DNA of 64,000 nt, taken from contig NZ_CP118225.1 in assembly GCF_028768465.1 (NCBI RefSeq), positions 4,693,001 through 4,757,000 of the forward strand, read 5' to 3'. Source of the stretch: Rhodopirellula sp. P2 (GTDB lineage Bacteria > Planctomycetota > Planctomycetia > Pirellulales > Pirellulaceae). The notes below the pieces were generated by a model. It saw only the letters and a program-made list of their open reading frames with translations. It was not told where the DNA came from and did no database searches. Position 1 is the first letter of the stretch. The number at the start of each line of letters is the position of its first letter. Shown here piece after piece: positions 54,703-64,000 of this stretch. A program made the position numbers and the translations under genes.

Positions 54703-57700
54703 TTAGGATTTCCAAATCAGTCGCCGCGCATCCAGGGCCAGACTGAACAACAAGGGAATCACGAGCAGCGTGAACACCGTGGAAAACAGCAACCCGCCAA
54801 CCACGATGGAGCCCAGCCCGCGATACAATTCACTGCCCGAACCCGGGGCAATGACCAGCGGCAACATCCCAAACACGCTGGTGCACGTCGTCATGAAAAT
54901 CGGCCGCATGCGAGTGCGGACGGATTCGCGAATCGCGTCCCGTGGCGACATCGGCTCCGCGTCGCCCTCGCCATCGTGGTGCCGGCCATGCATGTTGTTG
55001 AGGGCTTGGTGAACGATCAAAATCGCATTGTTGACCACCACCCCAACCAGAATCACAAACCCCAGCATCGTTAGCACATCGAGCTGTTGTGTCGGATCGT
55101 TTTGACGGATGAACCACAAACCGATGAAGCCACCAACGGTTGCCAACGGAACCGTGAACATGATGACCAGCGGATACAGAAAGTTCTCGAACAACGCGGT
55201 CATCAACAGATAGGTGATCACCATCGCGAGGAAGAAACGACTCAGTGCCACACTGCCGATGGAATCCCAATTCCAACCCGTCCAGCGTCCCATCAACGAG
55301 GCCCGAACTTCCGACAGACGGTCGGCGTTTCCCGACAGGGTGACAAAGATGTCGTTGCCAAGATGTCCCTCCGCACGGGCGTCGGCCACAATTTCGAGAA
55401 TCGTCGCTTGGGCCTCTTCCAACGCGATGTTCTCCGGTGGCGTGACCGACAGCGAGATCGCTCGCTGTTGTTCAACACGTCGGATCTCCTGGGACGCTTC
55501 CGTCGAAACAAACTCGGCGATCTGCCCCAGAGGAACCATGGCGACTTCCCCATCGGCCTCGCGAACCGCGATCGGCAAATCGGGGACGTCGTCCGGCGAA
55601 ATCTCAATTGCCGGGTCGCGGATCAGCAACAGATCGATGTTGTCGCCTTCGAAATCGAAGTCACCGACAAACGATCCATCGATCATCGCACGAGCGGACA
55701 TGGCCAGTTCGCTCACGCTGATGTTCAAGCGTTTCGCGACCTCTTGTTTGATCTGCAACTGCCGTTCAGGTCCGGCCTCGTTGTAGTTGCTCGGTGACGC
55801 ACGAACGGAAAACTTCGAGAACGCGACTTTCAATTCCCGTTCCAAGTGGGAACAAGCCGATTTCAGGCGGACCAAGTCGTTCCCGCTGATCTCGATGTCA
55901 ACGGCGTTGGAACTGCCCGCTCCACGACCAAAGATTGATTTCTGAGACGTCACCCCTTTGCTCGCCGGGATCACCTCAAAGGCTTTGTTGAACACCGCAG
56001 CGATGGGTTCCACATTGTCAGGCTCATCACTGATTCCCACCATGAACACACTGCCACGGGCCACGACAAAAAAGAACTCCTTCAAAGCGGGAATCGTGTG
56101 AAACTCTTTGCCAGAGCGTTGGTCCGTGATCGGGCCATAGGCGGACGCTTCCTCGGAACTTTTCGCACTCCAAAAAGGCTTCAAGGCTTGTTCGATCCGT
56201 TGCCCGACGTAGAAGTTCTCCATCACGGAGTAACCGGCTGGCGTCGACATCCGACAGAACGTGAAGTTCTTGTTCCCGTTGGGCAGGTAACTCGCTGGCG
56301 GCATCAAGATCATGCTGATCACGACCGAGACCAGGATGGTGAGTGTGATCAAAACAATCCGCAGCCAAGCACTGGCGATGCTGCGATAGGTCAAAAGGTG
56401 AATCAGCGATGCCCAACCGTTCCCGAGCCGCTGAAAAACAGGAGCGATGCCGAACAGTTGCGATGCTGAACGTGCGATCGGGCCGGTCGCCGTCGAGGGA
56501 CGCAAAAACAGCGACGCGGCGGCCGGGATGACCGTGATCGACACAACGAACGACAATCCGACGGCGGCGCAAATCGCCAGAATCAGGTCGTAAAACAATT
56601 GGCCGGCTTCGTCTTGGATCGTCAGCACGGGCGCGAACACGGCGAGCGTCGTCAGGGTCGATGCCAGAATCGCTCCCCAAACTTCCTTGGTGCCATCGTA
56701 GGCGGCTTGTCGTGGGCTGGACCCTTGTTTGAGATGGCGATCAATGTTTTCCAACACAACAATTGCATTGTCGACCACCATCCCGACTGCGAAACTGAGC
56801 CCGGCCAAGGAGATCACGTTCAGGTTTCGATCGGCGAACCACATGATCACAAAGGTGCCGATGACTGAGATCGGAATTGAGACCGCGACGATCAACGTGG
56901 ACCGAATGCTGCGAAGGAACAGCAGCAACACCAGCACGGCCAGCCCACCGCCAATCAACAGGTTCTCTTTGACCAGATTGATCGCACTGTAGATGTAGTG
57001 CGAATCATCGAACGCCATTCGCAGTCGCAACCCGTAACGGTCGTTTTTAAAACTGCGTAGAACACCGTCGGGGGCATTCATTTGGTCCACCACGACTTTG
57101 ACTTGCTCGATGATGTCGAGCACGTTGCTGCCAGTCTTTCGCTTGACGAAAATCGTCATCGATGTTTGACCTTTGCACTGATCAAAGTGAGTCGTCTTTT
57201 CCAAGGCGAGCTCCACATCGGCAATATCCGCGACACGCACGGGGCTGCCCATGTCGTCGTACTTGATGATCGTGTTGCGGAGCGGTTCCAGCGAATCGTA
57301 TTGGCCGAGAACTCGAAACCGAACGTCTTGCCGATTGTTGGCCATGTCGCCTGCAGAGGCGTTGATATTGTCCAACCGCAACGCGGCATTCAGTTCTGAA
57401 ATCGTGATTCCACGCCGCGCCAAAGTGGTGGGGTCAAAGCGAATTTGGACTTGGTGTTGGCGACCGCCTTTCAAGTCAATTTCGGCAACGCCTTCGATTC
57501 GTTCCAGGCTGGGCTTGAGGAACCGATCGGCGTAGTCGTAGAACGTCGCCACTTCAAAATCGGGGTCTTCGGCTTGCAACAACAGGTACGCGATCGCGTC
57601 ATCACCGGCGGTATCGGCGACATCGATGATCGGTCGGTCCACGTCTTCGGGGTACTCGGGAACCTCATCGATCTTGTTGGACACTTCTTGCAGAATTCGC

Positions 57701-58005
57701 TCGGGCGACGATCCCACATTGAACTCGAGCGTCGTCATGGCCGAACCGAGGCTGGCGACCGAAGTCATTTTCCAAAGTCCTTGGACCGACTTCAGCTTCT
57801 CCTCTTGTTCAATGATGATCGACTTTTCGATCTCCTCGGGGCTGCGTCCTGCCCACTGCGTCCGAATGGTGATCACAGGGCGATCGACGTCCGGCGTCAG
57901 CTGCACTGGAATTTGTGCAAACGCAATGATGCCAAACAACAGCACCAAGATCACGCCGACGGCGGCTTTGACGGGGTTCTCGATGGCGAATTTGATGGGA
58001 TCCAT
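54703..58005 (-). CDS. RND efflux pump, AcrB/HAE1-type inner-membrane subunit
   Basis: 1100 residues, the normal size. First helix AAVGVILVLLFGIIAFAQIPVQLTPDVDRPVITIRTQW followed by SPEEIEKSI, the RND opening, read in pieces. The proton-relay helix is GMVVDNAIVVLENIDRHL (Asp present; second Asp is Asn, as in many HAE1 relatives). Two periplasmic loops and 12 helices are evident; the second half has GVVVNNAILIVHQALNN. It exports hydrophobic or ionic toxic compounds with the adaptor encoded 66 bp upstream; the outer-membrane channel is not in the window. Substrate unknown. Confidence 0.92.
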   Translation of the reverse strand: MDPIKFAIENPVKAAVGVILVLLFGIIAFAQIPVQLTPDVDRPVITIRTQWAGRSPEEIEKSIIIEQEEKLKSVQGLWKMTSVASLGSAMTTLEFNVGSSPERILQEVSNKIDEVPEYPEDVDRPIIDVADTAGDDAIAYLLLQAEDPDFEVATFYDYADRFLKPSLERIEGVAEIDLKGGRQHQVQIRFDPTTLARRGITISELNAALRLDNINASAGDMANNRQDVRFRVLGQYDSLEPLRNTIIKYDDMGSPVRVADIADVELALEKTTHFDQCKGQTSMTIFVKRKTGSNVLDIIEQVKVVVDQMNAPDGVLRSFKNDRYGLRLRMAFDDSHYIYSAINLVKENLLIGGGLAVLVLLLFLRSIRSTLIVAVSIPISVIGTFVIMWFADRNLNVISLAGLSFAVGMVVDNAIVVLENIDRHLKQGSSPRQAAYDGTKEVWGAILASTLTTLAVFAPVLTIQDEAGQLFYDLILAICAAVGLSFVVSITVIPAAASLFLRPSTATGPIARSASQLFGIAPVFQRLGNGWASLIHLLTYRSIASAWLRIVLITLTILVSVVISMILMPPASYLPNGNKNFTFCRMSTPAGYSVMENFYVGQRIEQALKPFWSAKSSEEASAYGPITDQRSGKEFHTIPALKEFFFVVARGSVFMVGISDEPDNVEPIAAVFNKAFEVIPASKGVTSQKSIFGRGAGSSNAVDIEISGNDLVRLKSACSHLERELKVAFSKFSVRASPSNYNEAGPERQLQIKQEVAKRLNISVSELAMSARAMIDGSFVGDFDFEGDNIDLLLIRDPAIEISPDDVPDLPIAVREADGEVAMVPLGQIAEFVSTEASQEIRRVEQQRAISLSVTPPENIALEEAQATILEIVADARAEGHLGNDIFVTLSGNADRLSEVRASLMGRWTGWNWDSIGSVALSRFFLAMVITYLLMTALFENFLYPLVIMFTVPLATVGGFIGLWFIRQNDPTQQLDVLTMLGFVILVGVVVNNAILIVHQALNNMHGRHHDGEGDAEPMSPRDAIRESVRTRMRPIFMTTCTSVFGMLPLVIAPGSGSELYRGLGSIVVGGLLFSTVFTLLVIPLLFSLALDARRLIWKS

Positions 58006-58071
58006 GATGCAGTGTGTCTTGAAATCGTTCAGAAGCTGTTTTGTCCGGGGTGTGAGTCGGTGATCGTTCTG

Positions 58072-59379
58072 CTACCGATCGCGGTCACTCTTTTGTTGGC
58101 CCGTTCGGTAGGTCCCGGGGACAGCGGCGAGTTCGGACGTGTCAGGATCCACTTTGACACGTGCACCGGGAACCAATCGTTCGAGACCCTCCGTCACGAC
58201 TTGCACCCCGGGTTCCAATCGCGGCCGATCGACTTTTCGGACCGGCGCGATCGCGTACGATTCTCGAGTGTGCGACAGCACGCGAACCGGGATGGGATGC
58301 GCGGTCCAATTGGGTGCCCCGTTCGTTTTGGGACCCTCCGGTTTCCCGCTGGTTGCCGCGTTGGGATCTCCCGCGGCGGAGTCACCTTGCTCGAGAATCC
58401 AAATGGTCGATTCGTCCGGCTTTCGCAAAACCGCGTCGCGGGGAACGAGCAGTTCCGTTGACTCGCGTTGGATGGGGATGAAAGCGCTAACGCCCATGCC
58501 AGGCAGAAGTGTGCCGTCTTGATCGTCCATCGCAATTCGAACCGGGAAGGTTCGGCTGCCGACGGATCCTTGTGCGTTGATCGACGCAACCTCGCCTCGC
58601 AGTTCAATGCCCAGACTATCGATCAGCATGTCAAGCGAATCGCCCACACGGATCAATGCCAGCGATTCCTCTGGCACCATGATGCGAGCGTCGATGCGAC
58701 CACTGGAAACGATTTCCACAATCGGACTGCCGATCGGCAAGTATTCACCGACCTCCGCAAGCTTCGCCACGACGCTCCCGTCAAAAGGAGCGAAAATTTC
58801 CAGACGCGAATCGCGCTCGTTGGCTTCACGCAGCATCACCTTGTGCTGAGCGAGCGCCGCTTCGAGACCTTCGATCAGCGATCGTTTCTGCTCGGCTTCG
58901 CTGAGTGAGACCGCGTTGTGTTTGAGCATGTCTTCGTAGCGTCGCAGATCGGCTCGTTCGAATTCCAACGTCGCCTTCTGTTCCGCGATTTGCGTCGCGA
59001 TCTTGTCCTCTTCGAGTTTGGTCCATGTGTCATCCACGCGAGCCAAGCGGGTCTTGCCAGCGATCACGGCACTGCCTTCATCAACGGGCAACTCGATGAT
59101 CTTGCCCGCAACCTCGGTCGCAATCGTCGCACGACGAACCGCTATCAGGTCACCGACCAAGGTCCGGACTGGCGTGATGGTTTTCCGCTGAATCGAATCA
59201 ACGCGAACGAGTTGAGCCTGAGGGCCGCCACGCTTTGCAGCGGGAGTTGCCGTCGCAACCTCGGAAGCGGAATCTGCGGCGGGTGAGAGCTGATTCCCAA
59301 CCCAGTAGCTGGCCAGTCCGCCCAGCAAGAATGTCGTTGTGGAGACGGAAAGGACCGTGATCAGGAACTTTTGCGACAT
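58072..59379 (-). CDS. RND efflux periplasmic adaptor (HlyD/AcrA-like)
   Basis: 435 residues from ATG at 59379 (MSQKFLITVL); an in-frame ATG at 59409 adds ten residues. A single N-terminal membrane anchor (about 5-30), then a membrane-fusion-protein layout: AGKIIELPVDEGSAVIAGKTRLARVD (lipoyl half), an alpha-helical hairpin (about 120-165), IFAPFDGSVVAKLAEVGEYLPIGSPIVEI (second lipoyl half), a beta-barrel and a C-terminal domain. It joins the RND pump to the outer-membrane channel. The same-strand pump gene follows by 66 bp. Confidence 0.9.
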   Translation of the reverse strand: MSQKFLITVLSVSTTTFLLGGLASYWVGNQLSPAADSASEVATATPAAKRGGPQAQLVRVDSIQRKTITPVRTLVGDLIAVRRATIATEVAGKIIELPVDEGSAVIAGKTRLARVDDTWTKLEEDKIATQIAEQKATLEFERADLRRYEDMLKHNAVSLSEAEQKRSLIEGLEAALAQHKVMLREANERDSRLEIFAPFDGSVVAKLAEVGEYLPIGSPIVEIVSSGRIDARIMVPEESLALIRVGDSLDMLIDSLGIELRGEVASINAQGSVGSRTFPVRIAMDDQDGTLLPGMGVSAFIPIQRESTELLVPRDAVLRKPDESTIWILEQGDSAAGDPNAATSGKPEGPKTNGAPNWTAHPIPVRVLSHTRESYAIAPVRKVDRPRLEPGVQVVTEGLERLVPGARVKVDPDTSELAAVPGTYRTGQQKSDRDR

Positions 59380-59944
59380 CGATTCGTTCGTTGTGAGTTT
59401 TTGTAGCATGCGCTTCGTACGCTGATGCGGAGCGATAGAAAGTCGTTGCGAAACGCCGATTCATTCCCTGCTGCGGAATCAGCCGCAGCGGCAATTGGAT
59501 ATCTCGCGTGAATCGTGATGCCAGATCGTCTCAGCGGGGCTGGACGTTTCCCAATGCAACAAGGCATTGAGAACAGGCAGGTGGCGGGGCCAAACGGGTT
59601 GGCGGATCGCAGTGGGTGGGGAACAAGGCAATGCGAGAACGCGTTCCGACTCGGGCCAAAATTTTTGCCCGCGTCAGGAGTGCCAGGAGGGTTCGTCAAT
59701 TCAATTGGTCAACGGACAGTCTAATCCATCTCGTCGCCAATGAATTGAAATGGCCTTCTTCCTCGACAACTCGCCTTGAACAGCGAGATTTTCGCGGCTG
59801 GGGAATTGATTGGCAATGCGTCACGGCATCGCGAGCGTCTCGGGGCAATTTCTCGTCACGGATGCCGCATGACTCCCCCCGCCCGAATGCCTACACTGTT
59901 GACCACCGGAACAAACTGCCCTGTCTCCACATTCTGCCAGTCTT
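59380..59944. other. Intergenic region, 565 bp, no gene recognised
   Basis: It lies between the divergent RND adaptor and LEPR-XLL genes. Short open frames have random composition, and there are no obvious repeats. Promoters for both directions should be here. Confidence 0.4.
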
Positions 59945-62089
59945 ATGAATCTCCCTGATTGGATGCACCACCTCTCACAACGCCGCATCTTGCGATCGGC
60001 CATAAAGAATTCGCGATCATCGGCGATGGATTGGTCTCTGGAGGAACTGGAACCACGGTTGCTTCTGGCTGGTGACGCTGGCCAAGAAGTCGGCTTTGCC
60101 TTGGACTCTTCTGGAATCCAGGTTCAAGCAATCGGCGACACTGGCCAAGAAGTTCTGGAAGTCATCTACAACGAAGAAAGGATCTCGTACTTTCGCGTTA
60201 GCGACCAATGGGAGACCTATCAGATCAACGTGGACTACACCACGATTGATCCCAGCCTACTGCGGATTCATTTTGTGAACGACCTCTATGACCCAGCACA
60301 GGGAATCGACCGGAATGTTCAACTTGGATCGGTGACCATTGGCGATCAAGTTCTCGACAGCAACGCGGCGAACGTCTTCTCAACGGGAACTTGGCTCCCC
60401 GAAGACGGAGTCATCTCCGGCCAAGGACGTGGCAGCGTGCTGAACGCGAATGGGTACTTGCAGTACGGCACGCCCAGCGGATCGGAACTCATCGTTTATG
60501 CTCGCGGCGATGAAGGCGGCGAAACGATGAACGTGTTGGCCGGGTCCTTTCGTTCCGATCGAATCAGCTTGACAACCAAAATGACGGCTTACAAGTTCTA
60601 TCTCAACACCGAGTTGGAACCGAGTTCAGTTCGAGTTGAGTTTCTCAACGATCTGTACCGACCTGATCTAGGAATCGACTACAACCTAGTCGTCGATCGG
60701 ATCGAGATTGATGGTGTCGTCCACCAAACCGAAGATCCAACGACCTTCGCCCAAGGCGTTTATCGAGACGGTGCACTCACGTCGGGCAATTGGCAAACCG
60801 AGCGTCTCGAAGGACGTGGGCATTTTCAGTTCGATGCAAGCGATTTTACGAGCGAACGATACACGTTGGACGACTCAATCGCCGAGGCAGGCGTTTCCAT
60901 CATTAGCCCCAATCTTCCTTTTGATGTTGAACACGAGATCACCTCTTCGGATCAATCCGCGGTTGGATGGAGCGAATCGTTTTGGACCGAATCAGGCCAG
61001 TATCAAAAGATTGTCCAAGTCCAACTGTTCGACGAAAACGGATCTGCGCTGACTTCGTTCCATCGCGGCGAACCTGTCGAACTGATTCAAGCCACAATGG
61101 AATTCCTCGATGATGACTCGCTGGAATCTTCGCAATTCTCATTGAAGGACCTCGAGGTCGACTCACAGGATCGGCTGCTCGCCCGTCTTCAGGTATTCCA
61201 CTACAACGGAAACTACCGCAGCTATTCCAATGTATTGGTTCGGTTGACATCGGATGGACAATTGGATTCCTCGTTCGGCGACGGTGGATTCGTGCCAGTG
61301 TCATTGGGAGGCATCACGACCGCTTCCTCAATGACAATCGATTCCCAAGACCGCATTCTGATTAGCAATGCCGTGACGATCTCACGCTACAACGCGGACG
61401 GGACCGCCGACAACAGTTTCGGAACCAACGGTGCATCGGACATCCCGTTGCCGCAGGAACCTGACTTTTACGCGGGCCAATCGCAGATCCTCACGCGTCC
61501 TGACGATTCGATCCTGGTCTTGTGGGGAATCCCATCCAGTGCGAACGCGAGTGCCGGGTGGCTGATTCAATTGAACGAAGACGGCAGCACGGGAACCTGG
61601 TTTGGCGACGAAGGCTTCGCAAGCATTCCCTACCAACAGTTTTCAGAATTTTCGTCCTACAGCGAGCGGTTTGAACGGATGGTGCTGGACGATGAAGGAA
61701 GGCTCACCATCCTGGGGACTCAGGCACTGCTTCGGTTCACGATCGATGGTCAAATCGACCCCAGCTTTGGTGACGGCGGTCGGATCATTCTGCCAAGTTC
61801 CATCGTGACCGATGGATCGCTGTTGTTCGATAACACGGGCGGGACCTTCGGCCTCGATGGCTTGGGCCGTTATCTGGTCCATTACTTCAACGGAGTTGCT
61901 CGGCTGACGCCGGACGGCCAACTGGACACGTCATTCAGTGCCGATGGGATCTCGGCCTACAACCCTGATGAAATCGGAAGCCTGCAGCCCTATTCACTGA
62001 AAGAGGGAAAATTCGATTCCGATGGCGAACTTCGCACGTTGGCGCAGAACGACAACGGTTTCGGCGTCGCCTTCTGGCAACTCGTTTGA
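59945..62089 (+). CDS. LEPR-XLL surface protein with CBM-like and delta-60 repeats
   Basis: 714 residues. The N-terminus is MDWSLEELEPRLLLAGD (about 28-44): the LEPR-XLL sorting-like motif of large planctomycete exoproteins. Two similar beta domains follow (about 47-165 and 175-290), each with VRVEFLNDLYRPDLGIDYNL-like text, which resembles Ca-dependent xylan-binding modules. From about 390 to 700 lie delta-60/NHL-like repeats (LTSDGQLDSSFGDGGF, YNADGTADNSFGTNG, FTIDGQIDPSFGDGG, LTPDGQLDTSFSADG). Probably exported and surface-bound; the ligand is unknown. Confidence 0.85.
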   Translation: MNLPDWMHHLSQRRILRSAIKNSRSSAMDWSLEELEPRLLLAGDAGQEVGFALDSSGIQVQAIGDTGQEVLEVIYNEERISYFRVSDQWETYQINVDYTTIDPSLLRIHFVNDLYDPAQGIDRNVQLGSVTIGDQVLDSNAANVFSTGTWLPEDGVISGQGRGSVLNANGYLQYGTPSGSELIVYARGDEGGETMNVLAGSFRSDRISLTTKMTAYKFYLNTELEPSSVRVEFLNDLYRPDLGIDYNLVVDRIEIDGVVHQTEDPTTFAQGVYRDGALTSGNWQTERLEGRGHFQFDASDFTSERYTLDDSIAEAGVSIISPNLPFDVEHEITSSDQSAVGWSESFWTESGQYQKIVQVQLFDENGSALTSFHRGEPVELIQATMEFLDDDSLESSQFSLKDLEVDSQDRLLARLQVFHYNGNYRSYSNVLVRLTSDGQLDSSFGDGGFVPVSLGGITTASSMTIDSQDRILISNAVTISRYNADGTADNSFGTNGASDIPLPQEPDFYAGQSQILTRPDDSILVLWGIPSSANASAGWLIQLNEDGSTGTWFGDEGFASIPYQQFSEFSSYSERFERMVLDDEGRLTILGTQALLRFTIDGQIDPSFGDGGRIILPSSIVTDGSLLFDNTGGTFGLDGLGRYLVHYFNGVARLTPDGQLDTSFSADGISAYNPDEIGSLQPYSLKEGKFDSDGELRTLAQNDNGFGVAFWQLV

Positions 62090-62099
62090 GTCCAAACCC

Positions 62100-63701
62100 T
62101 CACTCCTGCGGAATGTGGTTCAGCGTGTAGAACGCTTTGCGGTGCAGCAGTGGTTTGCCGTTTGCATCCAGCACGCCATGCGCATCCAGTTCGTGCACAA
62201 ACAGTTCCCGCAAACCGTCCACCTTCAACTGAACTCGCAATCGGTCTTCGGAGACAATCGCTTCGCGAATTTTCAGATCTCGCTTCAACACCTCGTCGCT
62301 GCCGTAGCCGGACTGATACAGGTACGTGTGACTGGCCATTCCGTAGGACTGAACATCCGAGGCGGATTCGACGTTCACCGGTCGCGTGAACACCAATTCA
62401 AATCCCTCCGGCTGGGCACGCATCTCTTGAATTTCAAAGGGAGTCTTGCCCGTCCACGTCAAACGCTGCAACCCATAGGACGACGTTCCTAGACTGCTCC
62501 ATCCCCGATTGGTCAGCCCCACGTAGACGCTTCCATCTTCCGCTTGCGCCATTCGCAGCACCGCCGACGCAAACCCGCGACGAAAGGGAAAGCAGGCGCC
62601 CTGATATTCGCCGTTGATCTTTTCCAAGAACACGCGATGAATCGATGCCTGCGTGAATTCTCCAACGAACATCTGGTTTTCAAACGGGCCAAACTTGCCA
62701 CCACTTTGATCCAACAGGATATCCGTCGCGGATTGACCGGCCTTCTTGTAGGGAAACCAGACGACGGGGGGACGCATTTGCGGAAATCGCTTCAAAGCTT
62801 CTGGGTAGGCCAGTCCATTGGGCACTTCCTCGACGTCCTGGATCGTGGATCCTGCCAGGTTCATGGACGCCAGCGATTCCGGATGGTGAAAGAATGCCCC
62901 GGGACGCATGTGATTCAGCGAGTTCGTGGCCACCCAATTGCCTTGCTGATCGGTGTAGAACATGTCGCCGTTCGCATTGGCCCCCAACCCCGAAGGCGAT
63001 CGCATGCCAGCACACATCGGATGCAACTTCCCGTCGGGATCCAACTTCATTCCCCAGCCACGCCAGGCAGCCTGCCGGTAACCCAACGGCGCATCGGGAA
63101 CGATCTTCTGAAGTTGTTCGCCCTTCAGTCCCATCCCAATGTTCAACGTCATCCAAAGGTTGCCGTCGCCATCCAACTTGGGTCCATACGCGTACTCGTG
63201 GTAGTGGCCCGAGACGCCCCATCCCGACGCGAGCGTGTCGTACTCATCCGCGACATCGTCTCCATCGAGATCACGCAATCGAGTCATCTCGGTCCGCTGG
63301 ACAGTGATCAGGGAATCATCCTGTTGCAGCAACCCCAGCGGTTCGTGCAAGGCGTTGGCGAAACGCTGGTAGGAAACCACGCCGGATTCCTCCTTATCGC
63401 CCGTGACCTGATCCACACCATCAAGCAACCAGACCTCGCCCTTCCGAATCGCAACGGCCACGCGTGAGGGGCTAAGAACCGCGATTCCGCTGACCTCCAA
63501 TGCGATCCCGTCGTCGGAAGGCTTCCAGTTTGGGTCGCGAGAATCACTTTGCGACGCGGGGGTCGCAATCGAAACGATCCGGTAGTAGTCCTGTTCCTCC
63601 TCCGCCACCGCTGAGCCGGCTGCCTGAGCGGACATCAACAGTCCCATCACCCAGCCGGCCAGTTGCATCGCACGTGTTCGGCACATGTTTTGATTCACCA
63701 T
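62100..63701 (-). CDS. Secreted PQQ-dependent sugar-dehydrogenase-like propeller protein
   Basis: 533 residues. Signal peptide about 12-33 (ending SAVAEEE); the start overlaps the upstream stop by 7 bases, and Met6 is an alternative. Propeller phrases: LEVSGIAVLSPSRVAVAIRKGEVWLLDGV, DGDDVADEYDTLASGWGVSGHYHEYAYGPKLDGDGNLWMTLNIG, RSPSGLGANANGDMFYTDQQGNWV, read in pieces. It resembles planctomycete soluble dehydrogenase-type propellers; no heme CxxCH is present. A C-terminal beta domain covers about 420-533. Probably a periplasmic polyol or sugar-related protein; cofactor and substrate unknown. Confidence 0.7.
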   Translation of the reverse strand: MVNQNMCRTRAMQLAGWVMGLLMSAQAAGSAVAEEEQDYYRIVSIATPASQSDSRDPNWKPSDDGIALEVSGIAVLSPSRVAVAIRKGEVWLLDGVDQVTGDKEESGVVSYQRFANALHEPLGLLQQDDSLITVQRTEMTRLRDLDGDDVADEYDTLASGWGVSGHYHEYAYGPKLDGDGNLWMTLNIGMGLKGEQLQKIVPDAPLGYRQAAWRGWGMKLDPDGKLHPMCAGMRSPSGLGANANGDMFYTDQQGNWVATNSLNHMRPGAFFHHPESLASMNLAGSTIQDVEEVPNGLAYPEALKRFPQMRPPVVWFPYKKAGQSATDILLDQSGGKFGPFENQMFVGEFTQASIHRVFLEKINGEYQGACFPFRRGFASAVLRMAQAEDGSVYVGLTNRGWSSLGTSSYGLQRLTWTGKTPFEIQEMRAQPEGFELVFTRPVNVESASDVQSYGMASHTYLYQSGYGSDEVLKRDLKIREAIVSEDRLRVQLKVDGLRELFVHELDAHGVLDANGKPLLHRKAFYTLNHIPQE

Positions 63702-64000
63702 TGGTAGACAAACTCCAACGTCTGATTCGGGTTTAAATCAAGCCAAACCTGTTCGCTTGAAGCCACACTTGTCACGCCCTGCGAATCAAACCGGCTTTTC
63801 GACGACCGCACCTTCCGTCCGGATGCTCCCTTCAACGTGTGCGTATCGAGGACTTGGATCGACGAGTCCTTTAGAACCTGAAATTGAATCCGGTCGCTCG
63901 GTTGGACTTCGCCATCTTCCAAGCGAATCGTTCGCCGCAAGGCACCCTCGATCGTCGCTTCACAGCGATCCAGGATGATTGCACCGCCCAAGCGATAACG
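63695..64000 (-). CDS. C-terminal part of an unrecognised protein, 5' end beyond the window
   Basis: The frame is open to base 64000 and encodes 101 residues to a TGA at 63695. It reads as beta-strand-rich: GGAIILDRCEATIEGALRRTIRLEDGEVQPSDRIQFQVL, then SSIQVLDTHTLKG and LDLNPNQTLEFVYQW. No family recognised from this fragment. It overlaps the start of the propeller gene by 7 bases, so they form an operon. Confidence 0.6.
   Translation of the reverse strand, partial: RYRLGGAIILDRCEATIEGALRRTIRLEDGEVQPSDRIQFQVLKDSSIQVLDTHTLKGASGRKVRSSKSRFDSQGVTSVASSEQVWLDLNPNQTLEFVYQW

Overview
The window looks like the chromosome of a Planctomycete close to Rhodopirellula. Pointers are a LEPR-XLL surface protein, a very large VCBS/dehydrogenase/HEAT/heme CxxCH protein, a BBP7-type beta-barrel protein, a formylglycine sulfatase, DUF1080 and DUF5722 proteins, MJ0042-like zinc-ribbon membrane proteins, tetrahydromethanopterin biosynthesis genes in a bacterium, and few Shine-Dalgarno sequences. 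The genus is inference from gene content. I saw no rRNA, tRNA or CRISPR array.

Layout. 1-3538: phosphatidylserine synthase and decarboxylase (minus), divergent from nadB. 3586-4048: a large palindromic repeat. 4046-13158: OprP-like porin, DUF5722 glycosidase-like protein, two small membrane proteins, a GH43-like protein, a second palindromic repeat (10850-11040) and an S9 peptidase. 13613-18182: ACT-domain protein, a ~127-bp tandem array, an intact IS4-type element with a perfect 9-bp target duplication, and a sulfatase. 19219-22318: pyrH, frr and a zinc-ribbon membrane protein. 22377-29062 (minus): small protein, proC, Ser/Thr kinase, LRR protein, pyroglutamyl-peptidase-like protein and BBP7 protein. 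29715-36290: DUF2237, YjbQ, a small protein, a U32 protein and a divergent Nramp-like transporter. 36598-44712: giant heme-binding protein, REP array with a RAYT-type transposase in the middle, SMP-30-like protein and DUF4404. 45138-49268: ExbB-ExbD-ExbD, then PabA-like, DUF447 and beta-RFAP synthase, which fit the pABA entry to tetrahydromethanopterin. 49315-52879: TrmL, DUF1080 and DTW proteins. 52885-54692: a second repeat cluster around an IS200-type Y1 transposase. 54703-59379: RND pump and adaptor. 59945-64000: LEPR-XLL protein, a PQQ-type beta-propeller protein and a partial gene.

The most interesting signal is in the intergenic DNA. Two different HUH (Y1) transposase genes each sit in the middle of their own family of long palindromic repeats. 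Around the first, ten copies of a REP-like hairpin lie on a strict 137/138-bp lattice. The same core (GTGAGCCG followed by GGCGTTAGCC) appears in the arms of the two unlinked palindromic elements at 3586-4048 and 10850-11040, which start on the stop codon of a gene. All repeat clusters lie between convergent genes. This suggests a resident RAYT/REP-type system that generates intergenic hairpins.
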